A stretch of DNA of 9,672 nucleotides, from the NCBI GenBank assembly GCA_009702945.1, contig WLGZ01000027.1:1-9672 (forward strand). Direction: 5' to 3'. Every line of letters begins with the position of its first letter. The stretch's first letter is position 1. Both the position numbers and the translations under genes were made by a program. The DNA is from Actinomycetota bacterium (GTDB lineage Bacteria > Actinomycetota > Actinomycetes > S36-B12 > UBA5976). Below the pieces are notes generated by a model, which was not told the origin of the DNA, made no database searches, and saw nothing but the letters and a program-made list of their open reading frames with translations. This document shows positions 1 to 6,911 of this stretch, piece by piece.

Positions 1-187
1 GTTGGCTGGTCTTAGGTGACATCCCTTCTGCGCCTAAGGCTCGTAACAGAAGTTGCGCCCGATTCGCTTGTAGCTCCTCGATTGCATCACCACCACCGAT
101 GAAGGTGTTGATAGTTCCCAACCATAACGCGAGTAAGTCACTCCCGTCACATCCGGTGAGACGGCTGTCCACATATTGAGATGCCAT
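1..187 (-). CDS. Unrecognised protein, N-terminal part only (runs off left edge)
   Basis: A minus-strand frame starts at an ATG at 187-185 and stays open to the window edge, giving 62 residues. It begins MASQYVDSRLTGCDGSDLL and continues with an Ala/Leu/Glu-rich, probably helical stretch (DAIEELQANRAQLLLRALG). The frame is also open for 13 codons upstream of the ATG, back to a stop, with no other ATG, GTG or TTG, so 187 is the only reasonable start. GGGCTGAA just before it is a weak ribosome-binding match. I do not recognise the family. The helical N-terminus faintly recalls actinobacterial DUF222/HNH-endonuclease proteins, but this is a guess. A second minus-strand frame over much of the same bases is also open and reads fairly plausibly, so the coding frame is not certain. 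Codon choice (GTG, CTC, GCG, GGG) looks somewhat GC-richer than in the neighbouring genes. Confidence 0.45.
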   Translation of the reverse strand, partial: MASQYVDSRLTGCDGSDLLALWLGTINTFIGGGDAIEELQANRAQLLLRALGAEGMSPKTSQ

Positions 188-252
188 TTCAGCCCAAATC
201 GGGCATCCCCGTCGGGCGCTACTGCATTATGGGCAATACCTTTGAATCAGGA

Positions 253-278
253 GATTCCCAGTTCTTGGGCTGGAAATC
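253..278. repeat. Imperfect inverted repeat just upstream of ppdK
   Basis: GATTCCCAG and CTGGAAATC form 9-base arms with one mismatch around an 8-base centre (TTCTTGGG). The right arm ends 21 bases before the ppdK ATG and 7 bases before the ribosome-binding site. It could be an operator or a hairpin in the ppdK leader. Only the symmetry is seen; the function is inferred. Confidence 0.4.
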
Positions 279-285
279 GTTGGTC

Positions 286-291
286 GGAAGG
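286..291 (+). promoter_or_regulatory. Ribosome-binding site of ppdK
   Basis: GGAAGG lies 8 bases before the ATG at 300 and matches the anti-Shine-Dalgarno sequence well. It supports the chosen start. It is the clearest Shine-Dalgarno match in the window; most other starts here lack one. Confidence 0.6.
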
Positions 292-299
292 CACTTGCA

Positions 300-2984
300 A
301 TGACTAAGTACGTTTACGATTTTTCCGAAGGCGACAAAGACCAAAAGGACCTACTTGGTGGCAAAGGTGCCAACCTTGCCGAAATGACCAAACTTGGCCT
401 GCCAGTACCTCCGGGCTTCACTATTTCTACTGAAGCTTGTCGCGAATACTTAGTCGCCGGCGTTGAACCAGCTGCCTTGCGCGTCGAAGTTACTATGGCA
501 CTTCGCCGTCTTGAAGATGCGCTCGGCAAACGACTCGGTGACGTAGACGACCCATTGTTAGTTAGCGTTCGATCTGGCGCAAAGTTTTCTATGCCAGGCA
601 TGATGGAGACCGTTCTTAATGTTGGACTCAATGACTATTCCGTCAACGGACTTATCAAAGTAAGTAACAACGAAAGATTTGCTTGGGATTCCTACCGTCG
701 CCTAATTCAAATGTTTGGCAAAACCGTTTTGGACATTGAAGGTGAAATTTTTGCAGATGCCTTACAGGCAGCAAATGAAAAGGCTGGGGTTGCTACCGAA
801 GTCGACCTAACTGCTGACCAACTTAAAGAAGTAGTCGAAACTTTCAAAGCAATAATCCAAAAGCACAGCGGCCGAGATTTCCCGCAAGATCCCCGCGAAC
901 AACTTGACCTTGCTACCCGCGCAGTTTTCGATTCTTGGAATACCTCACGTGCTCGCTTATATCGTCGTCGCGAGCGGATTGCCGATGATTTAGGAACAGC
1001 AGTCAACATTTGTTCAATGGTCTTTGGAAACCTAGGTGAAACTTCCGGAACCGGTGTTGCCTTCACTCGCGATCCAGCATCAGGTAAGCCAGGTGCATAT
1101 GGTGACTACTTGCCAAATGCCCAAGGTGAAGATGTTGTAGCTGGCATTCGTAATACCTTCAGCCTTGATGAGCTAAATCGCACTGATCCAACTTCATTTA
1201 ACGAACTTATGAAGATTATGCGAAAGCTTGAAACTCATTACCGAGATTTATGCGACATTGAATTCACCGTCGAAAAAGGCAAACTTTGGATGCTGCAAAC
1301 CCGCGTTGGAAAACGCACTGCCGCAGCTGCGTTTCGAATTGCTACTCAATTAGTTGATGAAAGTCTGATCACAATGGATGAGGCCTTGATTCGAGTCAAT
1401 GGCGCCCAACTTGCGCAACTTATGTTCCCGCAGTTCGATTCAACATCAGCGAGCAAAATCGTGGCATCAGGCATGGCAGCTTCTCCCGGCGCAGCTGTTG
1501 GTAAAGCAGTATTTGATTCGGCAACTGCAGTTAAGTGGGCAGAAAAAGGCGAGCGCGTAGTTCTAGTTCGACGCGAGACTAATCCCGATGACCTTGAGGG
1601 CATGATTGCCGCAACTGGAATTCTGACTGCTCGTGGTGGTAAGACTTCACACGCAGCAGTTGTGGCTCGTGGCATGGGCAAGACCTGCGTCTGTGGCGCA
1701 GACGCCGTAGATGTTTCGCATGCCGATCGCACCGCAACCATTGGAGATCTTGTCATCAAAGAAGGCGACATGATTTCAATTGATGGTTCAACTGGCCATG
1801 TTTACTTGGGTGAATTGGCAGTAGTGCCATCGCCAGTTTCGAACTACTTAGAAAACGGCTTAGCTTCTGCGATCGCAACCGAGAACGAAGAAATTGCAGC
1901 ACTAGTAACTGCGGTAGATCGAATTTTGAAGCATGCAGATTCAGTTCGTCGACTAAGAGTGCGGACCAATGCTGACACGGCAGAAGATTCAAAATGGGCC
2001 AGAAACTTAGGGGCTGAAGGAATTGGATTGTGTCGTACTGAACACATGTTCCTAGGCGATCGTCGAGTTTTGATTGAGCGCGTTATCTTGGCCGACAACT
2101 CAGATGAACGCAATGCTGCGCTCGAAGCACTTCTGCCTATGCAGCAAAAAGACTTTGAAGAAATCTTTGAAGAGATGGATTCGCTTCCGGTCACTGTGCG
2201 CCTGCTTGATCCCCCACTTCACGAGTTCTTGCCAGACCGCACTGACTTGATGGTCGAAGTAGCGCTTGGCAAAGAACGCGATGAGGATGTTTCTCGTCAG
2301 GAACTTTTGCTTAGTGCGGTAGACCGCTTACATGAATCCAATCCAATGCTTGGTCTGCGAGGAGTACGTCTCGGGCTTGTTGTACCTGGCTTATTCCCAA
2401 TGCAGGTTCGAGCGATCGCACAAGCCGCAATAACGCGCATGCGTGCTGGTGGAAATCCAAAAGTGGAAATCATGATTCCACTGGTTGGATCAGTAATGGA
2501 ACTTCACCTCATTAGAGATGAGATGGATGTTTTGCTTGCCCAGATTGCAAGTGACGAGAACATTAAGCTGCCATTCTCAATCGGCACCATGATCGAATTA
2601 CCTAGAGCTGCTCTGACTGCGCAACGTATTGCCGAGGCTGCAGAATTCTTCTCATTCGGTACCAATGACTTAACTCAAACAACCTGGGGCTTTAGTCGCG
2701 ATGACGTTGAAGCTTCCTTCTTTGCAACTTACTTGGATCGTGGCATCTTCACGGTTTCGCCATTTGAATCACTAGATGTCGATGGCGTTGGTGCTCTAAT
2801 CAAAATTGCAGTTGAGAAGGGTCGAGCAACTCGACCAGACATCAAGCTAGGTGTTTGTGGTGAACACGGTGGAGATCCTGAATCAATCAAGTTCTTCCAT
2901 GAAGTTGGATTGGACTACGTTTCCTGTTCGCCGTTCCGAGTTCCAGTTGCCCGTCTTGAAGCAGGTCGAGTCAGCGTTTCTTAA
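300..2984 (+). CDS. ppdK: Pyruvate, phosphate dikinase
   Basis: This 894-residue cytosolic enzyme interconverts ATP + Pi + pyruvate and AMP + PPi + PEP, so it can serve gluconeogenesis or PPi-dependent glycolysis. The length is normal for the family. The N-terminal ATP-grasp domain opens with the LLGGKGANLAEM motif (about residues 18-29), carries RSGAKFSMPGMM at 91-102 and ends near the QTR at 333-335. The swivelling phosphohistidine domain has GGKTSHAAVVARGMGK, with the phosphorylated histidine at His451. The C-terminal PEP/pyruvate barrel has GLCRTEH (576-582), GTMIELPRAAL (catalytic-site Glu766), SFGTNDLTQ (Asn789, Asp790) and GVCGEHGGDP with the acid/base Cys853, followed by SCSPFRVPVARLEA. 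All expected catalytic residues are present. No PPDK regulatory kinase gene is in the window. The gene stands alone on its strand, and its TAA overlaps the stop codon of the converging YibE/F gene. Confidence 0.97.
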   Translation: MTKYVYDFSEGDKDQKDLLGGKGANLAEMTKLGLPVPPGFTISTEACREYLVAGVEPAALRVEVTMALRRLEDALGKRLGDVDDPLLVSVRSGAKFSMPGMMETVLNVGLNDYSVNGLIKVSNNERFAWDSYRRLIQMFGKTVLDIEGEIFADALQAANEKAGVATEVDLTADQLKEVVETFKAIIQKHSGRDFPQDPREQLDLATRAVFDSWNTSRARLYRRRERIADDLGTAVNICSMVFGNLGETSGTGVAFTRDPASGKPGAYGDYLPNAQGEDVVAGIRNTFSLDELNRTDPTSFNELMKIMRKLETHYRDLCDIEFTVEKGKLWMLQTRVGKRTAAAAFRIATQLVDESLITMDEALIRVNGAQLAQLMFPQFDSTSASKIVASGMAASPGAAVGKAVFDSATAVKWAEKGERVVLVRRETNPDDLEGMIAATGILTARGGKTSHAAVVARGMGKTCVCGADAVDVSHADRTATIGDLVIKEGDMISIDGSTGHVYLGELAVVPSPVSNYLENGLASAIATENEEIAALVTAVDRILKHADSVRRLRVRTNADTAEDSKWARNLGAEGIGLCRTEHMFLGDRRVLIERVILADNSDERNAALEALLPMQQKDFEEIFEEMDSLPVTVRLLDPPLHEFLPDRTDLMVEVALGKERDEDVSRQELLLSAVDRLHESNPMLGLRGVRLGLVVPGLFPMQVRAIAQAAITRMRAGGNPKVEIMIPLVGSVMELHLIRDEMDVLLAQIASDENIKLPFSIGTMIELPRAALTAQRIAEAAEFFSFGTNDLTQTTWGFSRDDVEASFFATYLDRGIFTVSPFESLDVDGVGALIKIAVEKGRATRPDIKLGVCGEHGGDPESIKFFHEVGLDYVSCSPFRVPVARLEAGRVSVS

Positions 2985-4225
2985 GTAGCCGGTGCTGCTT
3001 CTGATTTTGCAATCTTTACCGCAAACCAAGCTGCGCAAGCCGTGGTTATTGGAGTGCTCAGCGCCAAAGCAATTGAGCCAACCATGATCAATGCCAGTTC
3101 TTGAGCCACAACCTCGTCATTTATTAATCGAGCTAGCGGTGGACTGGCAGCAACTATGAGCATCAAAGTAACCAGTGCCGATCCAACGTAAGCAAAGGCA
3201 ATCGTGTAAATCGACGATGCGATGTGATCTCGTCCGATGCGCATGCCGCCAAAGAATAATTGCCGCCAAGTTTGTTTCTCATTAGCGCTAGCTAGTTCCC
3301 AAACTGCCGAGCTTTGAGTAACGGTTACGTCATTAAGTGCACCAAAGCCTGCAATGACCATGCTGGCAATTAATAGATTTGAGAGTTTCACTTGGGAAGC
3401 AACAGCAGACAACACAAGATCTTCATCACCAGTTATGCCAGTTAAGCGAAGTGCATCGGTTGACCAAAGTGCGCCAATCATGGCAATGGCTGAACCACAA
3501 AGAGTTCCAACGATTGCCGCCCCTGTTTTCAAACTGAACCCATGAACTAGATACAAAACTAAAGCAGTGATTGCAAGTACTACTCCACCAACTACATAAA
3601 CGACTTGCTGGCCTTGAATCAATGACGGAATTAAGTAGACGATCAAGAGTCCAAAGGTAATTACTAGTCCAAGTAAGGCGCGTAGTCCTCCGAAACCAGC
3701 GGTTAAAAACAAAATTACCAAGAACACTGCGAACAAAACGTAGATTCCATTAGTGCGCTCAAAGTCATTAAAGATGTAATCGTTCCCTGTTTCAATCGGG
3801 ATCGAGGCAACTGAGACCTTGTCACCGGAATGAATTCCAAAGTCCACAATTGTTGGTTCGACATCAAACTTTGCAATCTCGCCAGCATTTGGTCCCGTCA
3901 ATAACTTTGCGGAGATATGCGCGCATTGCGAAGTGGAGAAATTTCCTGACGCATCCTGCGTAGCACCATTAGAAATACAGTCATACTTTTCGATGGTTTG
4001 AACTTCGACGGTAAAGAATTCGGATTGCTCGACATAACCAAAAATACCTTTGTCGATTTGGAGATTCCCACCTGGCCATGAAACGAAAATTGTAAACACA
4101 CCAAGGAAAGTTAACGGCAGCAAAATTGCCAGAAGAGCCTTGTGTAACTTAGATTCCTTTTCTGGATCTATCCAAGACGAATCAAGATCGTTTGCCCTCT
4201 TGTGTGAGTGGCCGTGAGATCCCAC
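2981..4225 (-). CDS. YibE/F family multi-pass membrane protein
   Basis: This 414-residue protein belongs to the YibE/F family, conserved membrane proteins of unproven function. A short cytoplasmic, His-containing N-terminus (GSHGHSHK, residues 2-9) precedes a first membrane segment at about 29-50. A soluble, probably extracytoplasmic domain follows (about 51-158) with two cysteines, Cys83 and Cys101, that could form a disulfide. About seven more hydrophobic segments lie near 160-177, 181-199, 207-227, 233-253, 282-301, 338-359 and 376-402. The family signatures GALNDVTVTQSSAV (295-308) and GRDHIASS (331-338) are clear. The start is a GTG, 2 bases after the ilvD stop, without a visible Shine-Dalgarno; translational coupling to ilvD is likely. 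The His-tailed start resembles other actinobacterial members and suggests metal binding, which is unproven. The 3' end overlaps ppdK by 4 bases. Confidence 0.9.
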   Translation of the reverse strand: MGSHGHSHKRANDLDSSWIDPEKESKLHKALLAILLPLTFLGVFTIFVSWPGGNLQIDKGIFGYVEQSEFFTVEVQTIEKYDCISNGATQDASGNFSTSQCAHISAKLLTGPNAGEIAKFDVEPTIVDFGIHSGDKVSVASIPIETGNDYIFNDFERTNGIYVLFAVFLVILFLTAGFGGLRALLGLVITFGLLIVYLIPSLIQGQQVVYVVGGVVLAITALVLYLVHGFSLKTGAAIVGTLCGSAIAMIGALWSTDALRLTGITGDEDLVLSAVASQVKLSNLLIASMVIAGFGALNDVTVTQSSAVWELASANEKQTWRQLFFGGMRIGRDHIASSIYTIAFAYVGSALVTLMLIVAASPPLARLINDEVVAQELALIMVGSIALALSTPITTACAAWFAVKIAKSEAAPAT

Positions 4226-4227
4226 AA

Positions 4228-5916
4228 CTAGTCGCAGACTGCGCCGTTACTAGCTGAGCCCACAAGTTTCGAGTACTTTGCCAAAACTCCACGATCGTAC
4301 TTATGTGGAACTGGCTTAAAGTTCTTGCGTCGCTCAGCTAATACTGATTCATCTACCAAAAGATCTAAGGTGCGCTCGCTGATGTTGATACGAACTTTGT
4401 CGCCATGCTCGACGAAAGCAATTGGTCCACCATCGACAGCTTCAGGTGCAACGTGGCCAATGCAAAGTCCAGTGGTTCCGCCACTGAATCGACCGTCGGT
4501 GATAAGCATTACTTCTTTACCAAGACCGGCACCCTTGATGGCACCAGTGATCATTAACATTTCGCGCATACCTGGACCACCCTTAGGTCCTTCGTATCGA
4601 ATAATGACAACATCGCCAGCTTGGATGTCTCCGCTTTCAAGTGCATCCATTGCAGAGCGTTCACGTTCGTAAACCTTGGCTGGGCCTTCAAAAACATCAA
4701 CTGGAATTCCAGCGGTTTTGCAGACTGCGCCTTCCGGTGCAAGCGAACCACCCAAAATTGAAATACCTCCAGTGCCACCCATTGGATTATTCATGGCATG
4801 CACGATGTCACCATCAGGATCTGGAGAATCAAGATCAGCTAAGTTTTCCGCCATGGTCTTACCGGTAACTGTGAGGCAATCACCATGCATCAATCCAGCA
4901 TCAAGTAGTGCACGCATTACAACCGGCACACCACCAACGCGATCTACATCGCTCATTACGTAGCGACCAAATGGCTTAACGTCAGCCAGCAGTGGAACTT
5001 TGGAACCAATTCGATGGAAGTCTTCAAGGTGCAAATCCACATTTGCTTCGTGTGCAATCGCAAGTAAGTGAAGGACTGCGTTGGTTGAACCGCCAAATGC
5101 CATGACAATTGCAATGGCATTTTCCAGTGACTGCTTTGTAATGATGTCGCGAGTTGTGATGCCTTGAGCAATCAAATTGACCACTGCTTCACCGGATGCG
5201 ATCGCAAAACCATCGCGGCGGCGGTCAACTGCTGGTGGAGCAGCTGATCCTGGCAAAGACATTCCCATTGCCTCAGCCGCAGATGCCATTGTGTTTGCGG
5301 TGTACATACCGCCACATGCGCCTTCACCTGGGCAAATCGCGCGTTCAATTCGATCAACATCTTCTTCACTCATAAGTCCACGAGCACATGCGCCAACTGC
5401 TTCGAAGGCATCGATGATTGTTACATCGCGATTACTGCCATCCGAAAGCGTGACATTGCCAGGAAGAATTGATCCGGCGTAAACAAACACACTTGCCACA
5501 TCAAGGCGCGCTGCGGCCATCAACATGCCCGGTAGTGACTTATCGCAACCTGCAAAGTTGACCATGCCATCAAGGCGCTCGGCCTGCATTACAGCTTCTA
5601 CTGAGTCGGCAATGATTTCGCGACTAACTAGTGAGAAGTGCATGCCTTCGTGACCCATGGAAATTCCATCAGAAACTGAGATGGTTCCAAACTGCATTGG
5701 AAAGCCGCCAGCTTTGAACACGCCCTCTTTAGACGCCTTTGCAAGGCGCTCAAGGGAAAGGTTGCATGGAGTGATCTCATTCCAAGAAGATGCGATACCA
5801 ATCTGTGGCTTGACCCAATCGTCATCACCCATGCCCACAGCGCGGAGCATTCCACGTGCTGGAGAACGCTCTAGTCCGTCGGTTACTTGTCCACTGCGAG
5901 GCTTCATGTTTGGCAT
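4228..5916 (-). CDS. ilvD: Dihydroxy-acid dehydratase
   Basis: IlvD dehydrates 2,3-dihydroxyisovalerate and 2,3-dihydroxy-3-methylvalerate to the 2-keto acids that become valine, leucine and isoleucine. At 562 residues it has the usual length. The three Fe-S cluster cysteines are Cys51 (TPCNLSL), Cys124 (AGCDKSLPG, with Lys126 the expected carbamylated, metal-binding lysine) and Cys201 (GACGGMYTANTM), the pattern of the [2Fe-2S] bacterial form. SDGISMGHEGM (82-92) and the C-terminal DGRFSGGT with its catalytic serine are intact. It ends in the typical GAV tail. An in-frame ATG at codon 4 is an alternative start. No Shine-Dalgarno precedes either ATG, but a -10-like TAGATT lies 6 bases upstream, so a leaderless transcript is possible. 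It sits between a 2-hydroxyacid dehydrogenase gene (21 bases upstream) and yibE/F (2 bases downstream). ilvB, ilvN and ilvC are not in this window. Confidence 0.97.
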   Translation of the reverse strand: MPNMKPRSGQVTDGLERSPARGMLRAVGMGDDDWVKPQIGIASSWNEITPCNLSLERLAKASKEGVFKAGGFPMQFGTISVSDGISMGHEGMHFSLVSREIIADSVEAVMQAERLDGMVNFAGCDKSLPGMLMAAARLDVASVFVYAGSILPGNVTLSDGSNRDVTIIDAFEAVGACARGLMSEEDVDRIERAICPGEGACGGMYTANTMASAAEAMGMSLPGSAAPPAVDRRRDGFAIASGEAVVNLIAQGITTRDIITKQSLENAIAIVMAFGGSTNAVLHLLAIAHEANVDLHLEDFHRIGSKVPLLADVKPFGRYVMSDVDRVGGVPVVMRALLDAGLMHGDCLTVTGKTMAENLADLDSPDPDGDIVHAMNNPMGGTGGISILGGSLAPEGAVCKTAGIPVDVFEGPAKVYERERSAMDALESGDIQAGDVVIIRYEGPKGGPGMREMLMITGAIKGAGLGKEVMLITDGRFSGGTTGLCIGHVAPEAVDGGPIAFVEHGDKVRINISERTLDLLVDESVLAERRKNFKPVPHKYDRGVLAKYSKLVGSASNGAVCD

Positions 5917-5922
5917 GCAATA

Positions 5923-5928
5923 AATCTA
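5923..5928 (-). promoter_or_regulatory. ilvD: Candidate -10 element for a leaderless ilvD transcript
   Basis: TAGATT on the minus strand fits the actinobacterial TANNNT -10 form and ends exactly 6 bases before the ilvD ATG at 5916. That places the transcription start at or next to the start codon. No Shine-Dalgarno is present, which agrees with a leaderless start. The -35 region would lie inside the end of the upstream dehydrogenase gene and has no evident match. Confidence 0.35.
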
Positions 5929-5937
5929 ACCCACTAT

Positions 5938-6846
5938 TTAAGTAATCACACACTCCAGTGGCTTGCCCGCAAGCCACAAATCAAACTGGCTATGGATTCG
6001 GGCACGAGCTCGATCCCAAAAAACATCACCCTCTCCCCCATTGTGGGAAGTAATAATCACATTTGGCATCGACCAAAGTGGGTGATCGGCTGGGAGTGGT
6101 TCAGGTTCGGTGACATCTAATGCTGCAGCGATACGGCCAGTTCTAAGTTCTGCCAGAAGTGCTTCGGTATCAACTACAACGCCACGTGCCACGTTGACTA
6201 GTACTGAATCATCCTTCATGCTGGCTAGGAATTTGGCATCAACTAAATTAACTGTCCCTGGATTGTTTGGAACTATCAACATCACAACATCGGCAGAAGG
6301 AATTAGATTCGGTAACTCTGAAATCGCATGAACATGATCGCGAGCAGTTCGAGCAACTGGAATCACTTTGCAGCCAAATCCAAGTAAGCGCTTTTCGGCA
6401 GCCTTGCCAACATTTCCATAGCCGATTAGCAATACAGTTTTGTCAGCAAGTGATCGAGCAAAATAAGTTTCCCAGTGATGTTCTTGTTGAGCTTTGTAAG
6501 ACCTTGGCATATCGCGTAACACACTTAGGGTTAGCAATACAGCTAGTTCAGAAGTTGCATCATCGTGCACTCCAGCAGCATTGCAAAGCGTTACATCAGC
6601 AGGCATGAATGGCTGGACGTTATCGAAGCCTGCAGTTAAGGTCTGGATTACTTTGACATTGGTCATGCGCGCGATTGATTCTTCAATTGAAATCGTGGAG
6701 CCTTCGTAAGGCAGGACTACAAATTCTGCACTTGCGATTACATCGGCAGCGAGCTCCCCGAGATCATCACATTCTGTAACTTGAACATCTGCTGGAAATG
6801 CATAATCTCTAGCGATCCAGTCTGGAGCAATTATGTGGCGAGTCAT
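5938..6846 (-). CDS. D-isomer-specific 2-hydroxyacid dehydrogenase (NAD(P)-dependent)
   Basis: This 302-residue enzyme belongs to the family of phosphoglycerate dehydrogenase and glyoxylate/hydroxypyruvate reductase, which interconvert 2-keto acids and D-2-hydroxy acids. The NAD(P)-binding core has GYGNVG at 142-147. The catalytic triad is intact: Arg221 in NVARGVVVD, Glu249 in DVTEPEPL and His268 in TSHNGG. After the second Rossmann strand the sequence reads PVARTARD instead of a clear acidic residue; the arginines (166, 169) suggest NADP(H) preference, an inference. The protein lacks the C-terminal ACT or ASB domains of full-length SerA, so it is not an ordinary SerA. The exact substrate cannot be read from sequence. 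The ATG at 6846 starts MTRHIIAP, as expected for a family N-terminus; there is no strong Shine-Dalgarno. ilvD follows 21 bases downstream, so co-transcription is likely. Confidence 0.9.
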   Translation of the reverse strand: MTRHIIAPDWIARDYAFPADVQVTECDDLGELAADVIASAEFVVLPYEGSTISIEESIARMTNVKVIQTLTAGFDNVQPFMPADVTLCNAAGVHDDATSELAVLLTLSVLRDMPRSYKAQQEHHWETYFARSLADKTVLLIGYGNVGKAAEKRLLGFGCKVIPVARTARDHVHAISELPNLIPSADVVMLIVPNNPGTVNLVDAKFLASMKDDSVLVNVARGVVVDTEALLAELRTGRIAAALDVTEPEPLPADHPLWSMPNVIITSHNGGEGDVFWDRARARIHSQFDLWLAGKPLECVIT

Positions 6847-6911
6847 GGGTCCATTCTGGCAACCCTGGGATTTGCCAGGAACATCTGGTGGGCATGTGTC
6901 ACCATAGGTGA
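6847..6911. promoter_or_regulatory. Divergent intergenic region between the 2-hydroxyacid dehydrogenase and the amidase
   Basis: Only 65 bases separate two diverging starts, so the two promoters must overlap or lie very close together. The gap is dominated by inverted repeats (see 6856-6878) and by CCAG/CTGG arms at 6875-6888. A loose minus-strand -10, TATGGT, sits at 6906-6901. No convincing -35/-10 pair can be assigned on either strand. Confidence 0.4.
6856..6878. repeat. Perfect 7-9-7 inverted repeat, candidate operator
   Basis: CTGGCAA (6856-6862) and TTGCCAG (6872-6878) are perfect inverted copies around a 9-base spacer, which itself contains the small palindrome CCCTGGG. The repeat lies within the 65-bp divergent gap, 9 bases from the dehydrogenase ATG and 33 from the amidase ATG. 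This fits a binding site for a dimeric regulator controlling both genes. No regulator gene is adjacent. Confidence 0.5.

Larger units (their letters stand above)
188..299. promoter_or_regulatory. Divergent intergenic region upstream of ppdK and the left-edge ORF
   Basis: These 112 bases lie between two diverging genes and should carry both promoters. No strong promoter pair is visible. The best -10 for the minus-strand ORF is CATAAT (231-226), without a good -35. For ppdK, TACCTT at 237-242 fits the loose TANNNT form, also without a clear -35. Short GC-rich inverted repeats (GCCC/GGGC around 193-205) and the dyad at 253-278 are the only visible structure. Confidence 0.4.

Noticed and set aside
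314..2194. Several minus-strand open frames of 78-141 codons inside ppdK
   Set aside because: They are antisense or offset shadows of ppdK, with Ser/Arg/Thr-rich composition and no family resemblance; ppdK itself is complete and certain.
4233..4243. CGCAG-A-CTGCG inverted repeat near the end of ilvD as terminator or attenuator
   Set aside because: The single-base spacer cannot form a 5-bp hairpin, there is no T-run, and the region is coding.
4325..5482. Plus-strand and offset frames within ilvD
   Set aside because: They lie opposite or out of frame with a fully conserved ilvD and have shadow-like Ser/Pro/Arg-rich composition.
5656..5668. Palindrome ATGGAAATTCCAT in ilvD
   Set aside because: It lies within a conserved coding stretch (ISMGH region) and its 1-base centre cannot form a hairpin; most likely codon coincidence.
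6267..6608. A 113-codon plus-strand frame opposite the dehydrogenase
   Set aside because: The dehydrogenase frame has all catalytic motifs; the antisense frame is Gln/His-rich and resembles no family.
6872..6877. TTGCCA as a -35 element for the amidase
   Set aside because: No acceptable -10 occurs 16-18 bases downstream, and the bases are explained by the inverted repeat.
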